Source: an uncultured Pseudoflavonifractor sp. (lineage in GTDB: Bacteria > Bacillota > Clostridia > Oscillospirales > Oscillospiraceae). Taken from it: DNA of 64,000 bases. This document shows positions 41,635-49,813 of this stretch, one piece after another (position 1 is the first letter of the stretch; the number at the start of each line of letters is the position of its first letter). The position numbers were made by a program, and so were the translations under genes. Under the pieces are notes generated by a model. That model was not told where the DNA came from and did not search any database. It worked only from the letters and a program-made list of their open reading frames with translations. The stretch covers positions 1 through 64,000 of the forward strand of contig CANEAY010000003.1 of NCBI GenBank assembly GCA_947425785.1, given 5' to 3'.

Positions 41635-42792
41635 CTAACCCTCATACCCCCTGAAATTGCCCAGTACCCGGAAGTCCGCCGAGAGCTGGCTTAGCTCATG
41701 GAGCACCCCGTCCATGCCGGGGGCGGTGAGGTCGCCGGAGAACTCCACGAAGAAGCGGTACTCCCAGCCCCGGTCGGGGATGGGCCGGGACTCCAGCTTC
41801 ACCAGGTTCAGGCCGCTGACGGCGAAGATGGTCAGGATCTCGTGGAGGGAGCCAGACTGGTGGGGCAGGGTGAAAACGGCAGAAATTTTGTCCCGCCCCT
41901 CCCGCAGTTCCAGCACAGGGGAGGCCACCACGAAGCGGGTAAAGTTGGCGGTGTTGTGGTTGATGGGGGCGGCCAGCACGTCCAGGCCGTAGAGCCTGGC
42001 GGCCCGCTGGGAGCAGATGGCCGCCGCCGTGCAGTCGCCCGCTTGGCGCACCTGCTTGGCAGAGCCTGCCGTGTCCAAGGCGGGCACCTGCACCCAGTTC
42101 CGATGTGTGTCTAGAAAGCGGTCGCACTGCTGAAGGCCCTGCTCGTGGGAGTAGACCGTCCTGATCTCCTCCATGGTGACGCCGGGGAGGGCGGCCAGGC
42201 AGTGCTCCACCTTCACCTGCCACTCTCCCACCAGACAGAAGTCATACTGGGAGAGAAGGTCGTAGGCCTGGCGGATGGAGCCGGTGGAGGAGTTTTCGAT
42301 GGGGAGCATGGCGTAGTCCGCCTCCCCTTTGGCCAGGGCCTCGAACACATCCCCAAACCAGGGAAGGCCGCGGGCAGCCACCCCCTCGCCGAAAAAGCCG
42401 ACGGCGGCCTCCTCGGAATAGGCCCCCGGCTCCCCCTGGTAGACCACCCGGGGGTCAGCTACCGATTCCCGCTGGCGGCTGAGCTGGCCCAGCCAGCGGG
42501 CATAGAGCGCGTCCTCCGCCCCCTCCTTGACGATCTTGTGCTGCTGGCGGCGGGAAAGGGTCATAATGGACTCAAAGAAGCGGGCCACAGAGGCCCGGTC
42601 GGCGGGGGTGGAGGCCAGGGCGGAGCGGCGGGCGATGACCTCCTGCTCCCGCTGGGCATCCAGCACCGGCAGCTTGGCCTGGCGCTTATATTCCCCCACC
42701 TGGGCGGTGACCTCCATCCGGCGGAGGAACAGCTCGGTAAGGCCGCCGTCGATGGCGTCCAGGCGGGCACGGTATTCGTCTAACTGGGACAT
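41635..42792 (-). CDS. pheA: Bifunctional chorismate mutase / prephenate dehydratase (P-protein)
   Basis: 385 residues. Residues 1-85 are an AroQ-type chorismate mutase (LDAIDGGLTELFLRRMEVTAQVG; a catalytic Lys in EYKRQAKLPV). Residues about 110-290 are prephenate dehydratase with YQGEPGAYSEEAA, ENSSTGSIRQ and the catalytic Thr region NTANFTRFVV. The C-terminal ACT domain (about 300-380) has GSLHEILTIF and LESRPIPDRGWEYRFFVE, the phenylalanine-binding regulatory site. It commits chorismate to phenylalanine. Its place in this operon fits the Phe-rich leader peptide upstream. AAAGGAGAGGTG precedes the ATG. Confidence 0.96.
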   Translation of the reverse strand: MSQLDEYRARLDAIDGGLTELFLRRMEVTAQVGEYKRQAKLPVLDAQREQEVIARRSALASTPADRASVARFFESIMTLSRRQQHKIVKEGAEDALYARWLGQLSRQRESVADPRVVYQGEPGAYSEEAAVGFFGEGVAARGLPWFGDVFEALAKGEADYAMLPIENSSTGSIRQAYDLLSQYDFCLVGEWQVKVEHCLAALPGVTMEEIRTVYSHEQGLQQCDRFLDTHRNWVQVPALDTAGSAKQVRQAGDCTAAAICSQRAARLYGLDVLAAPINHNTANFTRFVVASPVLELREGRDKISAVFTLPHQSGSLHEILTIFAVSGLNLVKLESRPIPDRGWEYRFFVEFSGDLTAPGMDGVLHELSQLSADFRVLGNFRGYEG

Positions 42793-42807
42793 AGCACACC
42801 TCTCCTT

Positions 42808-43854
42808 TTATATACCTAAAACCTCACAGGCGGCTAAAGCCGCTGCCGCTTCAATAACAGGAACAGCACGCGGGACCACACAGGGGTCGTGGCGGCCCTT
42901 GATCTCAATTTCCACCTCTTCCCCGGTGCGCAGGTCTACGCTCTCCTGGGGCAGGGCGATGGAGGGGGTGGGGCGGAGGGTGGCGGTGAACACCACCGGC
43001 ATACCGTTGGTGATGCCGCCGTTAACGCCCCCGGCGTAATTGGTCTTGGTGACCACCTTGCCGTCCTTTACCGCAAAGGGGTCGTTGGCCTCGGTACCCC
43101 GGGCATAGGCCAGACCCGCCCCCAAGCCGAATTCCACCGCCTTCACGGCGGGGACGGCGAAGAGGTACTGGGAGAAGATGCCCTCCACGTTTTTGCCGAA
43201 GTCGGGGGCACCCAGCCCGGCGGGGAGGCCCACCACGGCACACTCGATGGCCCCGCCCACGCTGTCCTCGTCGGCCTTGGCCTCCAGAATGGCCTGGCGC
43301 ATCTCCTCCCCCTTGGCGTCGTTCAGTACGGGGAAGGGTTTGTCCGCCACAGTCTTCAGAAGCTCTGGCTCCTGCAGGGCGGAGTCGTCCAGGATGCCGT
43401 AGATGGCGCTGATGTGGGCCCCCACCCAGATGTTTTTCTGAGCCAGCACCTGCCTGGCCACCGCTCCCGCCGCCACCAGGGGGGCGGTGAGGCGGCCGGA
43501 AAAGTGGCCGCCGCCCCGGTAATCCAGACAGCCCTTGGAGGCGATGAACCCGGCGTAGTCCCCATGGCTGGGCCGGGGGGTGTAACGGAGGGAGTCGTAG
43601 TCGGTGGAGTGCTGGTCGGAGTTTTGGATGACCATAGCGAGGGGCGCCCCGGTGGTCTTGCCCTCAAAAACGCCGGAGAGGATGTGGACTTCGTCCGCCT
43701 CCCTCCGGGCGGTGGAGAGGCTGTCCTGGCCGGGTGAGCGGCGGGACATCTCCCTTTGAAGGGCCGCCATATCCAGCTCCAGCCCGGCGGGCACCCCCTC
43801 CAGCACCACCCCGATGGCACTTCCGTGGGATTCGCCGAAAATGGTGTATTTCAT
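42808..43854 (-). CDS. aroC: Chorismate synthase
   Basis: 348 residues from the ATG at 43854; the frame is open well upstream, but that part overlaps aroA. GESHGSAIGVVLEGVPAGL is the N-terminal signature, RRSPGQDSLSTARREADEV the second, and RGGGHFSGRLTAPLVAAGA the FMN and substrate region. It makes chorismate from EPSP, needing reduced FMN. It overlaps the aroA stop by four bases (ATGA), preceded by GAGGAGG. The next gene is pheA. Confidence 0.97.
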   Translation of the reverse strand: MKYTIFGESHGSAIGVVLEGVPAGLELDMAALQREMSRRSPGQDSLSTARREADEVHILSGVFEGKTTGAPLAMVIQNSDQHSTDYDSLRYTPRPSHGDYAGFIASKGCLDYRGGGHFSGRLTAPLVAAGAVARQVLAQKNIWVGAHISAIYGILDDSALQEPELLKTVADKPFPVLNDAKGEEMRQAILEAKADEDSVGGAIECAVVGLPAGLGAPDFGKNVEGIFSQYLFAVPAVKAVEFGLGAGLAYARGTEANDPFAVKDGKVVTKTNYAGGVNGGITNGMPVVFTATLRPTPSIALPQESVDLRTGEEVEIEIKGRHDPCVVPRAVPVIEAAAALAACEVLGI

Positions 43855-45092
43855 ACCGTGACCTCCTCGGTCTTGCCGCCCAGGCGGGCGTATTCTTCCC
43901 AAAAGGTGGGGTAGGATTTGCCGACGCTCTCCGCCCCGGTGAGGGTGATGGGCTTCCCGCACCGGGTGGCGGCGATGGCCGCCATCATGGCGATGCGGTG
44001 GTCGTTCCAGGAATCCACTGTCACGCCGCCTTGAAGCATTTCTTTGCCGTGGATGAGGAGGAAGTCCTCTCCCTCCTCGATGTCCGCTCCCAGGGCGTTC
44101 AGCACTTGGGTAACGGAGGTAAGGCGGTCGCTCTCCTTGAGCCGCAGACGGGCGGCATTGGTGAGGCGGGTGACCCGGCCCGGGGCCAAGGCGGCGGCCG
44201 CCGCCATGGGGGGCACCAGGTCGGGACACTGGGAGACGTCGAAGGAGAGCTCCCTTTCAGCGGCAAGCCGGTTCAAAAATTCCAGGATGGCCGTGTCCCC
44301 CTGGGCGGAGCCGGGATCCATACCACCCACCTCCACAGTGCTCCCCAGGGTCTGGGCCACATACCAAAACGCCGCCTGGGACCAGTCGACCTCGATGCAG
44401 AAGCCCTGGGGGGCATAGACCCGGTTTCCGGGGATGAAAAAGCCGTTTTCCCTCATCTCCGGGTAGATGCCGAAGAGGTTCAGCACGTCCAGGGTCATAT
44501 CCACATAGCCCCGGCTCTCCAGGGGAGAGGTGAGGGTGATCCAGCTGTCCCCATTCAGCAGGGGGAGGGCGTAGAGAAGGCCGGTGATGAACTGGGAGGA
44601 CACGTTGCCGGGCAGGCGGTATTCCCCCGGCGTCAACAGTCCCTGAAGGGTCAGGGTATTCTCCTTTTGTTCATAGAAGATGCCCTTTTCCCCAAAAATA
44701 TCGAAGTAGGGCTTCTGGGGCCGCTCCATGAGCCGCCCCCGGCCCAAAAACCGCCCGCCCCCCCGGACTGCCAGGGCTACCGGCATGAGGAAGCGCAGGG
44801 TGGAGCCGGACTCCCCGCAGTCCAGCACCGGGTGGGCCATGCGGCGCAGGGGGGACATGACGCCCGCCCCCATACCGTGGACGGTGACAGCGTCCCCCGC
44901 CCAGATAAATTCCGCCCCCAGCTCGGTCAGGCAGTCCACGGTGGCCTGGATGTCCCGGGAGGGGGCCACATTGTCCAGCCTGCTCTCCCCCTCCGCCAGG
45001 GCGGCGGCTATGAGCGCCCGGTGGGCCTGGGACTTGGAGGGAGGCGGGATGACGGCGCCTTTTAATTTTGTTGGGGTGATGGTCAGGATCAT
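43851..45092 (-). CDS. aroA: 3-phosphoshikimate 1-carboxyvinyltransferase (EPSP synthase)
   Basis: 413 residues. It begins with TITPTKLKGAVIPPPSKSQAHRALIAAALA, where PSKSQAHR is the EPSPS phosphate-binding start. GESGSTLRFLMPVAL is the second signature; LPGNVSSQFITGLLYALP, KESDRLTS and HGKEMLQGG-type motifs follow. GNVSSQF resembles the class with lower glyphosate sensitivity, but that is inference. It joins shikimate-3-phosphate with PEP. An inverted repeat element lies upstream, between it and aroB. Confidence 0.96.
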   Translation of the reverse strand: MILTITPTKLKGAVIPPPSKSQAHRALIAAALAEGESRLDNVAPSRDIQATVDCLTELGAEFIWAGDAVTVHGMGAGVMSPLRRMAHPVLDCGESGSTLRFLMPVALAVRGGGRFLGRGRLMERPQKPYFDIFGEKGIFYEQKENTLTLQGLLTPGEYRLPGNVSSQFITGLLYALPLLNGDSWITLTSPLESRGYVDMTLDVLNLFGIYPEMRENGFFIPGNRVYAPQGFCIEVDWSQAAFWYVAQTLGSTVEVGGMDPGSAQGDTAILEFLNRLAAERELSFDVSQCPDLVPPMAAAAALAPGRVTRLTNAARLRLKESDRLTSVTQVLNALGADIEEGEDFLLIHGKEMLQGGVTVDSWNDHRIAMMAAIAATRCGKPITLTGAESVGKSYPTFWEEYARLGGKTEEVTV

Positions 45093-45113
45093 AGACGACC
45101 TTCCTTTCCTGTC

Positions 45114-45182
45114 TCGGGCGGGTTTGGAACCCGCCCCTACAAAAGAAAGAGGGGTGTAGGGGCGGGTTCCAAACCCGCCCGA
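45114..45182. repeat. 28-bp perfect inverted repeat element (REP/MITE-like) between aroB and aroA
   Basis: The left arm 45114-45141 and right arm 45155-45182 are perfect reverse complements, 28 bases each, around a 13-base spacer. The arms themselves contain the smaller palindromic unit CGGGTTTGGAACCCG. Intergenic GTAGGGGCGGGT-type palindromes are common dispersed repeats in this kind of genome. No transposase is attached. Confidence 0.9.
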
Positions 45183-45188
45183 ATCGCC

Positions 45189-46271
45189 CTACCTCCCGTA
45201 GATGGCTTCCAGATTTTGCAGTACCGCTTCCTTGCTCATTTTGGTGGGCTGGGCCTGGCCCATCTTTTTGAGGAAGATCATGGTGATGTCCTTCCCCTCC
45301 CCCTTCTTGTCCAGACCGATGGCCTTTACCATGGTCTCCCAGTCGCAATCGATGTGGGTGGGAAGGCCCAGGGCCTTCAAAAGTTCCATGAGAGCCGGGA
45401 TGCCCTCGTCGTTCTCCATGACCCCCAGGCCAAAGCCCAGCTGGAGGGCTGTGCACATCCCCGCCGCCACCGCCTGGCCGTGGGTCCAGGTCTCGTAATT
45501 TCCCGCCAGCTCAAAGGCGTGGCCCACAGTGTGGCCGAAGTTCAAGATCATCCGTTTCCCCGTGTCCCGCTCGTCCTCTTCCACAACGGAGCGTTTAATA
45601 TCACAACAAGTATACAATACGTGTTCGATATTTGCCATAATTTCCTGCCGGGAGGGGTGGGCGCAGAGGAAGTCGAAGAAGTCTTTGTCGGCGATACAGC
45701 CGTACTTGATGACCTCCGCCATGCCGTCGGAGAAGGTCTTGTCATCCAGGGTACCCAGCACGTCGGGATCCATGAGCACCACCTTGGGCTGCCAGAAGCA
45801 CCCCGCCAGGTTTTTGCCGTGGGCAAGGTCGATGGCCACCTTGCCCCCCACGGAGGAATCCACCTGGGCCAGGAGGGTGGTGGGGATTTGAATGAAGTCC
45901 ACCCCCCGGAGGAGAGTGGCGGCGGCAAAGCCCGCCAGATCGCCCACTACGCCGCCCCCCAAGGCCACCACGGCGTCGGTGCGGGTGAGGCCAAAGTCCA
46001 TCATCCCCTCCCACAAAGCGGCCAGGTGGGTGGCACACTTGGTTCCCTCCCCGGCGGGGGCGGTAAAGACGGCAGGATAGAAGCCGGCGGCCTCCATGCT
46101 CTTGGTCACCCGCTCACTGTACAGGGGATCCACGTTGGTATCAGTGACCACCGCCAGCCGCCGGGCCTTGGGGCAGACCTTTTCAATTTCCTCTCCTACC
46201 CTGTCCAGCAGGCCGGAGGCGATATGGATGTCATAGGAGCGCTCTCCCAGGTGGATGTGAAGCTTCTTCAT
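45189..46271 (-). CDS. aroB: 3-dehydroquinate synthase
   Basis: 360 residues from the ATG at 46271; an upstream in-frame GTG overlaps the AAGGAGGTG binding site. The NAD-binding GGGVVGDLAGFAAAT and zinc ligands (Glu in EVIKYGCIAD, His in NFGHTVGHAFE, His in THGQAVAAGM) are present. FIQIPTTLLAQVDSSVGGK is diagnostic. It cyclises DAHP to 3-dehydroquinate. It is the second gene of the aro operon, 24 bases after aroF. Confidence 0.97.
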   Translation of the reverse strand: MKKLHIHLGERSYDIHIASGLLDRVGEEIEKVCPKARRLAVVTDTNVDPLYSERVTKSMEAAGFYPAVFTAPAGEGTKCATHLAALWEGMMDFGLTRTDAVVALGGGVVGDLAGFAAATLLRGVDFIQIPTTLLAQVDSSVGGKVAIDLAHGKNLAGCFWQPKVVLMDPDVLGTLDDKTFSDGMAEVIKYGCIADKDFFDFLCAHPSRQEIMANIEHVLYTCCDIKRSVVEEDERDTGKRMILNFGHTVGHAFELAGNYETWTHGQAVAAGMCTALQLGFGLGVMENDEGIPALMELLKALGLPTHIDCDWETMVKAIGLDKKGEGKDITMIFLKKMGQAQPTKMSKEAVLQNLEAIYGR

Positions 46272-46295
46272 GGGACAGGGCACCTCCTTCAGGTT

Positions 46296-47315
46296 TTATT
46301 TGATAAGGGTCTTCCCCACCAATTCAGTCAGGGCGGAGACCTTCCCCATAAGCCGGTCAAAGTGCTCCGGGGTCAGGGACTGCTGGCCGTCGCACTTGGC
46401 GTGGGGCGGGTCGTTGTGGACTTCGATGATGAGGCCGTCGGCTCCTGCCGCAACGGCGGCCAGGGCCAGGGGCTCCACCATCCAGTACATACCGGCGGAG
46501 TGGGAGGGGTCTACGATGATGGGCAGGTGGCTCATCCGCTTGACGGCGGGGATGGCGGACACGTCCAAGGTGTTGCGGGTGTAGGTCTCGAAGGTGCGCA
46601 CCCCCCGCTCGCAGAGGATGACGTTCTCGTTGCCCTCGCTCATGATGTACTCCGCTGACATGATCCACTCCTCGTAGCTGTTGGAGAGGCCACGCTTGAG
46701 GAGGATGGGCTTGGAGAGCTTACCCACCTCCTTCAAAAGGTCAAAGTTCTGCATGTTCCGGGCGCCGATCTGGATGACGTCCACCTTGTCCTCAAAGAGC
46801 TGGCAGTACTTGGGGCTCATCAGCTCGGTGACAATGGGCATCCCGGTGGCGGCCTTGGCCTCCAAAAGGAGGTCTAAGCCCCCCACCCCCATGCCCTGGA
46901 AGGAATAGGGGGAGGTGCGGGGCTTGAAGGCACCGCCCCGGAGGAGGGCCGCCCCGGAGCGCTGCACGTCCTGGGCCACGCCGATGATCTGCTCCTCGCT
47001 CTCCACCGAGCAGGGCCCGGCGATGACGGAGAAACTGCCAGCGCCGATGGCGGCGGAGCCTACGGTCACCTTGGTATCCTCGGGGTGGAACTTGCGGTTG
47101 GCCCGCTTGAAGGGCTCCGATACCCGCATGACCCGCTCAATGTGCTCATTGATGGAAATTTTGTCGATGTCGATGGCGGTGGTATCTCCCACCAGGCCAA
47201 GGATGGTGCAGTCCACGCCGTTGGTGACCCCCACCTGAAGGCCCTGGAGCTGGAACTGGGCCACCAGCTTGTCGATCTCCCTCTGCTGGGTACCCGGCTT
47301 CATTACGACGACCAT
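46296..47315 (-). CDS. aroF: 3-deoxy-7-phosphoheptulonate synthase (DAHP synthase, type I-beta)
   Basis: 339 residues from the ATG at 47315, after AAGGAGAGATGGTTT. Residues 1-70 are the ferredoxin-like regulatory domain of the I-beta class (MVVVMKPGTQQREIDKLVAQ). The TIM barrel follows with AGPCSVESEEQI, RGGAFKPRTSPYSFQG (PEP-binding KPRTS), LLKRGLS and IVDPSHSAG, where Cys, His, Glu and Asp bind the metal. It condenses PEP and erythrose-4-phosphate, the first step to all aromatic amino acids. It is the first gene of the operon, directly behind an attenuator terminator. Confidence 0.97.
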   Translation of the reverse strand: MVVVMKPGTQQREIDKLVAQFQLQGLQVGVTNGVDCTILGLVGDTTAIDIDKISINEHIERVMRVSEPFKRANRKFHPEDTKVTVGSAAIGAGSFSVIAGPCSVESEEQIIGVAQDVQRSGAALLRGGAFKPRTSPYSFQGMGVGGLDLLLEAKAATGMPIVTELMSPKYCQLFEDKVDVIQIGARNMQNFDLLKEVGKLSKPILLKRGLSNSYEEWIMSAEYIMSEGNENVILCERGVRTFETYTRNTLDVSAIPAVKRMSHLPIIVDPSHSAGMYWMVEPLALAAVAAGADGLIIEVHNDPPHAKCDGQQSLTPEHFDRLMGKVSALTELVGKTLIK

Positions 47316-47335
47316 AAACCATCTCTCCTTCTTGA

Positions 47336-47379
47336 GAATAAAAATAAGGCCCCATTGATGAATGAACATCAATGAGACC
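47336..47379 (-). terminator. Attenuator terminator before aroF
   Basis: Minus strand: GGTCTCATTGATG, loop of six, CATCAATGGGGCC, then TTATTTTTATT. The 13-bp stem (including G-U pairs) ends about 20 bases before the aroF start. Confidence 0.88.
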
Positions 47380-47430
47380 CCTGTACAGCCTAGATCATTG
47401 GGTTTTCCGCCCGTTCAGACCCGGACGGTC

Positions 47431-47538
47431 TCATTTCGTCCATCCCTTTTCGCCCATGCCGAAAAAGCCATAGCTCATAAATCGAGCCTGGCCAAAATAG
47501 GGGAAAAAGGATGCGGTTGTGAGGGCGGAACGCTTCAT
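47431..47538 (-). CDS. Aromatic-rich leader peptide of the aro operon
   Basis: 35 residues, ATG at 47538 to TGA at 47433-47431, with GTGAGGTC eight bases before the start. It contains six Phe, two Tyr and one Trp: FFPYF at 11-15, Phe20, YGFF at 23-26, Trp33, and the end is KGWTK. Such density of the end-product amino acids is the mark of a ribosome-stalling attenuation peptide. The Phe/Tyr codons lie far enough upstream (Phe26 codon at 47463) to leave segment 1 free when stalled, whereas Trp33 is too close, so the switch should mainly sense Phe and Tyr. The binding site lies in a small palindrome (CAGTGA-GG-TCACTG). Confidence 0.85.
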   Translation of the reverse strand: MKRSALTTASFFPYFGQARFMSYGFFGMGEKGWTK

Positions 47539-47569
47539 AGCAGTGACCTCACTGAAATGATATAGGGTT

Positions 47570-47598
47570 ATTATAGACCTATCCTTCTCAAAAGGCAA
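47570..47598 (-). promoter_or_regulatory. Promoter of the aro operon
   Basis: Minus strand: TTGCCT (47598-47593), 17 bases, TATAAT (47575-47570). Transcription should begin near 47563, about 25 bases before the leader peptide. Confidence 0.85.
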
Positions 47599-47628
47599 TC
47601 TTTTTTTCTGGCTCTGGGATGGAACCCC

Positions 47629-47657
47629 TTGCGTTTTGGGCCGGAACTTGCTATCAT
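47629..47657 (+). promoter_or_regulatory. Promoter of the YbjN-domain gene
   Basis: TTGCGT (47629-47634), 17 bases, TATCAT (47652-47657). Confidence 0.7.
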
Positions 47658-47713
47658 GGTTTCATCGGTTCAGGAAGCTTTTTCACACACTTTGACATAG
47701 GAGGAAGAAAACC

Positions 47714-48130
47714 ATGATCATGCAAGCCACAAAGACCATCGAGGAGGCCTTCAAGGCCCAGAACTGGAGCTACAAGGTGGACGAGCATCCCGACGGCAAG
47801 AGCTCCGCCGTCATCACCGGCTTCGATCTGAAGTGCGGCGCCAACGTCCAGATCTTCTTCATCTCCGCCGCCGACAACGACGTGGCCGTCCGGGCCTTTG
47901 AATTTTTCTCCATCCCCGCCGGTAAGGAGCACGCCGCCCTTCACCTGTGCAACGAAATGAACAACAAATTCCGCTTTGCCAAGTTCGTGGTCAGCGGCGA
48001 CCACGTGGGCATGCAGATGGATATGCCGGTGGAGGCCAAGGAGGTGGGCGCTGTGTGCACGGAGCTTCTCTACCGCCTGCTGGACATTGCCGACAACGCC
48101 TATCCCGAGTTCAAGGCACAGCTGGGCTGA
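47714..48130 (+). CDS. YbjN-domain protein
   Basis: 138 residues, after ATAGGAGGAAG. The fold resembles the YbjN / type III secretion chaperone-like alpha-beta sandwich: ATKTIEEAFKAQNWSYKVDE, VQIFFISAADNDVAVRAFEF, LHLCNEMNNKFRFAKFVV and the last helix ELLYRLLDIADNAYPEFK. NxFRFAKF is a recurrent YbjN motif. The function is unknown; relatives may act as stabilising or chaperone-like proteins. It is a single-gene unit with its own promoter and terminator. Confidence 0.75.
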   Translation: MIMQATKTIEEAFKAQNWSYKVDEHPDGKSSAVITGFDLKCGANVQIFFISAADNDVAVRAFEFFSIPAGKEHAALHLCNEMNNKFRFAKFVVSGDHVGMQMDMPVEAKEVGAVCTELLYRLLDIADNAYPEFKAQLG

Positions 48131-48141
48131 GAGTAAAGGCT

Positions 48142-48187
48142 GAAACAAAAAAGGAAGTCCCCCGCGGGGGACTTCCTTTTTTGTTTC
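48142..48187. terminator. Terminator of the YbjN-domain gene
   Basis: GAAACAAAAAAGGAAGTCCCC and its complement around CGCG form a 21-bp stem with a T6 run, working for plus and, in reverse, minus transcripts. Confidence 0.92.
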
Positions 48188-48211
48188 AGAGTGTCATGCT
48201 CCAGTCCATCG

Positions 48212-48245
48212 GCTGTCCCTTGGCGGCTTGCCGCTTAGGGACAGC
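48212..48245 (-). other. Hairpin in the 3' untranslated region of proS
   Basis: GCTGTCCCT and AGGGACAGC form a 9-bp stem around an inner GCGGC/GCCGC hairpin. No T tract follows on the minus strand, so its role is unclear; the terminator at 48142-48187 lies beyond it. Confidence 0.6.
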
Positions 48246-48292
48246 TCATACCCGGAGGGTAAGCTCCCTCACAGCCCGCTCCTCCGCGCTTC

Positions 48293-49735
48293 TTAATATG
48301 CCACGCCCCAGTAGATCATCTTCTGGGCCGGTTTGCCGCAGATGGCGCAGGTGTCCCCCAGGTGCTCCTGCTTCAGGGGGATACACCGGGAGGTCATGCC
48401 CGCCTCCTCCTTCATCTTCAGCTCACACTCCAGGCCGCCGCACCACATGGTCTTGATGAAGCCGCCCTTCTCCTCCTGGATGGCCTTGGCCTCGGCCAGG
48501 GAGAAAGCGGGGAAGGTATTCTCCTCCAGGTTCTTCTTGGCCTTCTGGAAGAGTCCGTCGTGGATGTCGTCCAGCATTCTGGCCACCGTCTCCTCAATGC
48601 CGTCCAGGGAGACAAAGACCTTCTCCCCGCTGTCCCGGCGCACCAGCACGCACTGGTTCTTCTCCATGTCCTTGGGGCCCAGCTCCAGCCGGAGGGGCAC
48701 GCCCTTCATCTCATACTCGGCGAACTTCCAGCCGGGGGCCTTGTCGCTGTCGTCCATCTTCACCCGGAAGCCGGCGGCGGTGAGCTTATCCATAACGGCC
48801 CGGTTGGCCTCCAGGACGCCCTCCTTGTGCTGGGCCACGGGGATGACGATGACCTGGATGGGAGCCACCCGGGGGGGCAGCACCAGGCCCCGGTTGTCGC
48901 CGTGGGTCATGATGATGCCGCCGATGATGCGGGTGGATGCGCCCCAGGAGGTCTCGTGAGGGGTGGTGAGCTGGTTATTCTTGTCGGCGAAGGCGATGCC
49001 GAAGGCCTTGGCGAAACCGTCCCCAAAGAAGTGGCTGGTGCCCGACTGGAGGGCCTTCTTGTCGTGCATCATGCACTCGATGGTGTAGGTGCGCTCCGCT
49101 CCGGCGAACTTCTCCTTGTCGGTCTTGAGGCCCCGAACCACCGGCATGGCCAGCACGTTCTCGCACACGTCGGCATAGACCTCCAGCATCTGCTCGGTCT
49201 CGGCGATGGCCTCCTCGGCGGTGGCGTGGAGGGTGTGGCCCTCCTGCCAAAGGAACTCCCGGTGGCGCAGGAAGGGGCGGGAGGTCTTCTCCCAGCGCAG
49301 CACGCTGCACCACTGGTTATAGAGGAGGGGCAGGTCACGCCAGGAGTGGACGATATGGCTCCAGTGGTCGCAGAACACCGTCTCCGAGGTGGGGCGGACA
49401 CACAGCCGCTCCTCCAGCTTCTCACTGCCGCCGTGGGTGACCCAGGCGCACTCGGGGGCGAAGCCCTCCACATGATCCTTCTCCTTCTGAAGAAGGCTCT
49501 CGGGGATGAGCATGGGCATGGCCACGTTGGTGTGGCCGGTGGCCTTAAAGCGCTTATCCAGCTCGTGCTGGATGTTCTCCCAAATGGCGTAGCCATAGGG
49601 GCGGTAGATGAACATACCCTTTACGCTGGTATAGTCGATGAGCTCTGCCTTGGTACAAACGTCGGTGTACCATTGGGTGAAGTCCACCTCCATGTCGGTG
49701 ATCTGCTCCACCTGCTTCTTGTTGTCCTGTGCCAT
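48293..49735 (-). CDS. proS: Prolyl-tRNA synthetase, short (archaeal/eukaryotic-like) type
   Basis: 480 residues from the ATG at 49735; an ATG at 49747 is too near the AAGGA site. Class II motifs: [20 protein letters not shown] (motif 1), [22 protein letters not shown] (motif 2, given in part) and [20 protein letters not shown] (motif 3). It lacks the editing insertion of bacterial-type ProRS and has the C-terminal zinc-binding-like extension ending IYWGVAY, with cysteines in CIPL...TCAICGKP. This type is common in Firmicutes. It charges tRNA-Pro. Confidence 0.96.
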   Translation of the reverse strand: MAQDNKKQVEQITDMEVDFTQWYTDVCTKAELIDYTSVKGMFIYRPYGYAIWENIQHELDKRFKATGHTNVAMPMLIPESLLQKEKDHVEGFAPECAWVTHGGSEKLEERLCVRPTSETVFCDHWSHIVHSWRDLPLLYNQWCSVLRWEKTSRPFLRHREFLWQEGHTLHATAEEAIAETEQMLEVYADVCENVLAMPVVRGLKTDKEKFAGAERTYTIECMMHDKKALQSGTSHFFGDGFAKAFGIAFADKNNQLTTPHETSWGASTRIIGGIIMTHGDNRGLVLPPRVAPIQVIVIPVAQHKEGVLEANRAVMDKLTAAGFRVKMDDSDKAPGWKFAEYEMKGVPLRLELGPKDMEKNQCVLVRRDSGEKVFVSLDGIEETVARMLDDIHDGLFQKAKKNLEENTFPAFSLAEAKAIQEEKGGFIKTMWCGGLECELKMKEEAGMTSRCIPLKQEHLGDTCAICGKPAQKMIYWGVAY

Positions 49736-49813
49736 ATGTCTCTCCATCCTTTTTGGTTCAAATGTGGCTCTATTGTATGCAACTGGGGGAAAATTGTCAA
49801 GTGGCGGCGGTCT

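Larger units (their letters stand above)
47316..47563 (-). promoter_or_regulatory. Aromatic amino-acid attenuator leader of the aro operon
   Basis: The 250-base leader contains, in order, the 35-codon peptide (47538-47431), segment 1 AATGAGACC (47435-47427, overlapping the peptide stop), a small hairpin AGACC/GGTCT, segment 3 GGTCTCATTGATG (47379-47367) and segment 4 CATCAATGGGGCC (47360-47348). Segment 1 is fully complementary to the first nine bases of segment 3, so 1:3 pairing prevents the 3:4 terminator. A ribosome stalled at the Phe/Tyr codons leaves segment 1 free (read-through); a ribosome at the stop covers it (termination). This is drawn from sequence, not from a known annotated family. 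Confidence 0.82.

Noticed and set aside
45114..45182. Insertion sequence
   Set aside because: Only 69 bases with no transposase or target-site duplication that I can identify; better called a small palindromic repeat.
47362..47565. 67-codon plus-strand frame across the aro leader
   Set aside because: No binding site, and it runs opposite the leader peptide and terminator, which have promoter, site and structural support.
47316..47600. T-box riboswitch in the aroF leader
   Set aside because: No AGGGTGGNACCGCG-type T-box sequence or specifier stem is present; the peptide plus terminator explain the leader better.
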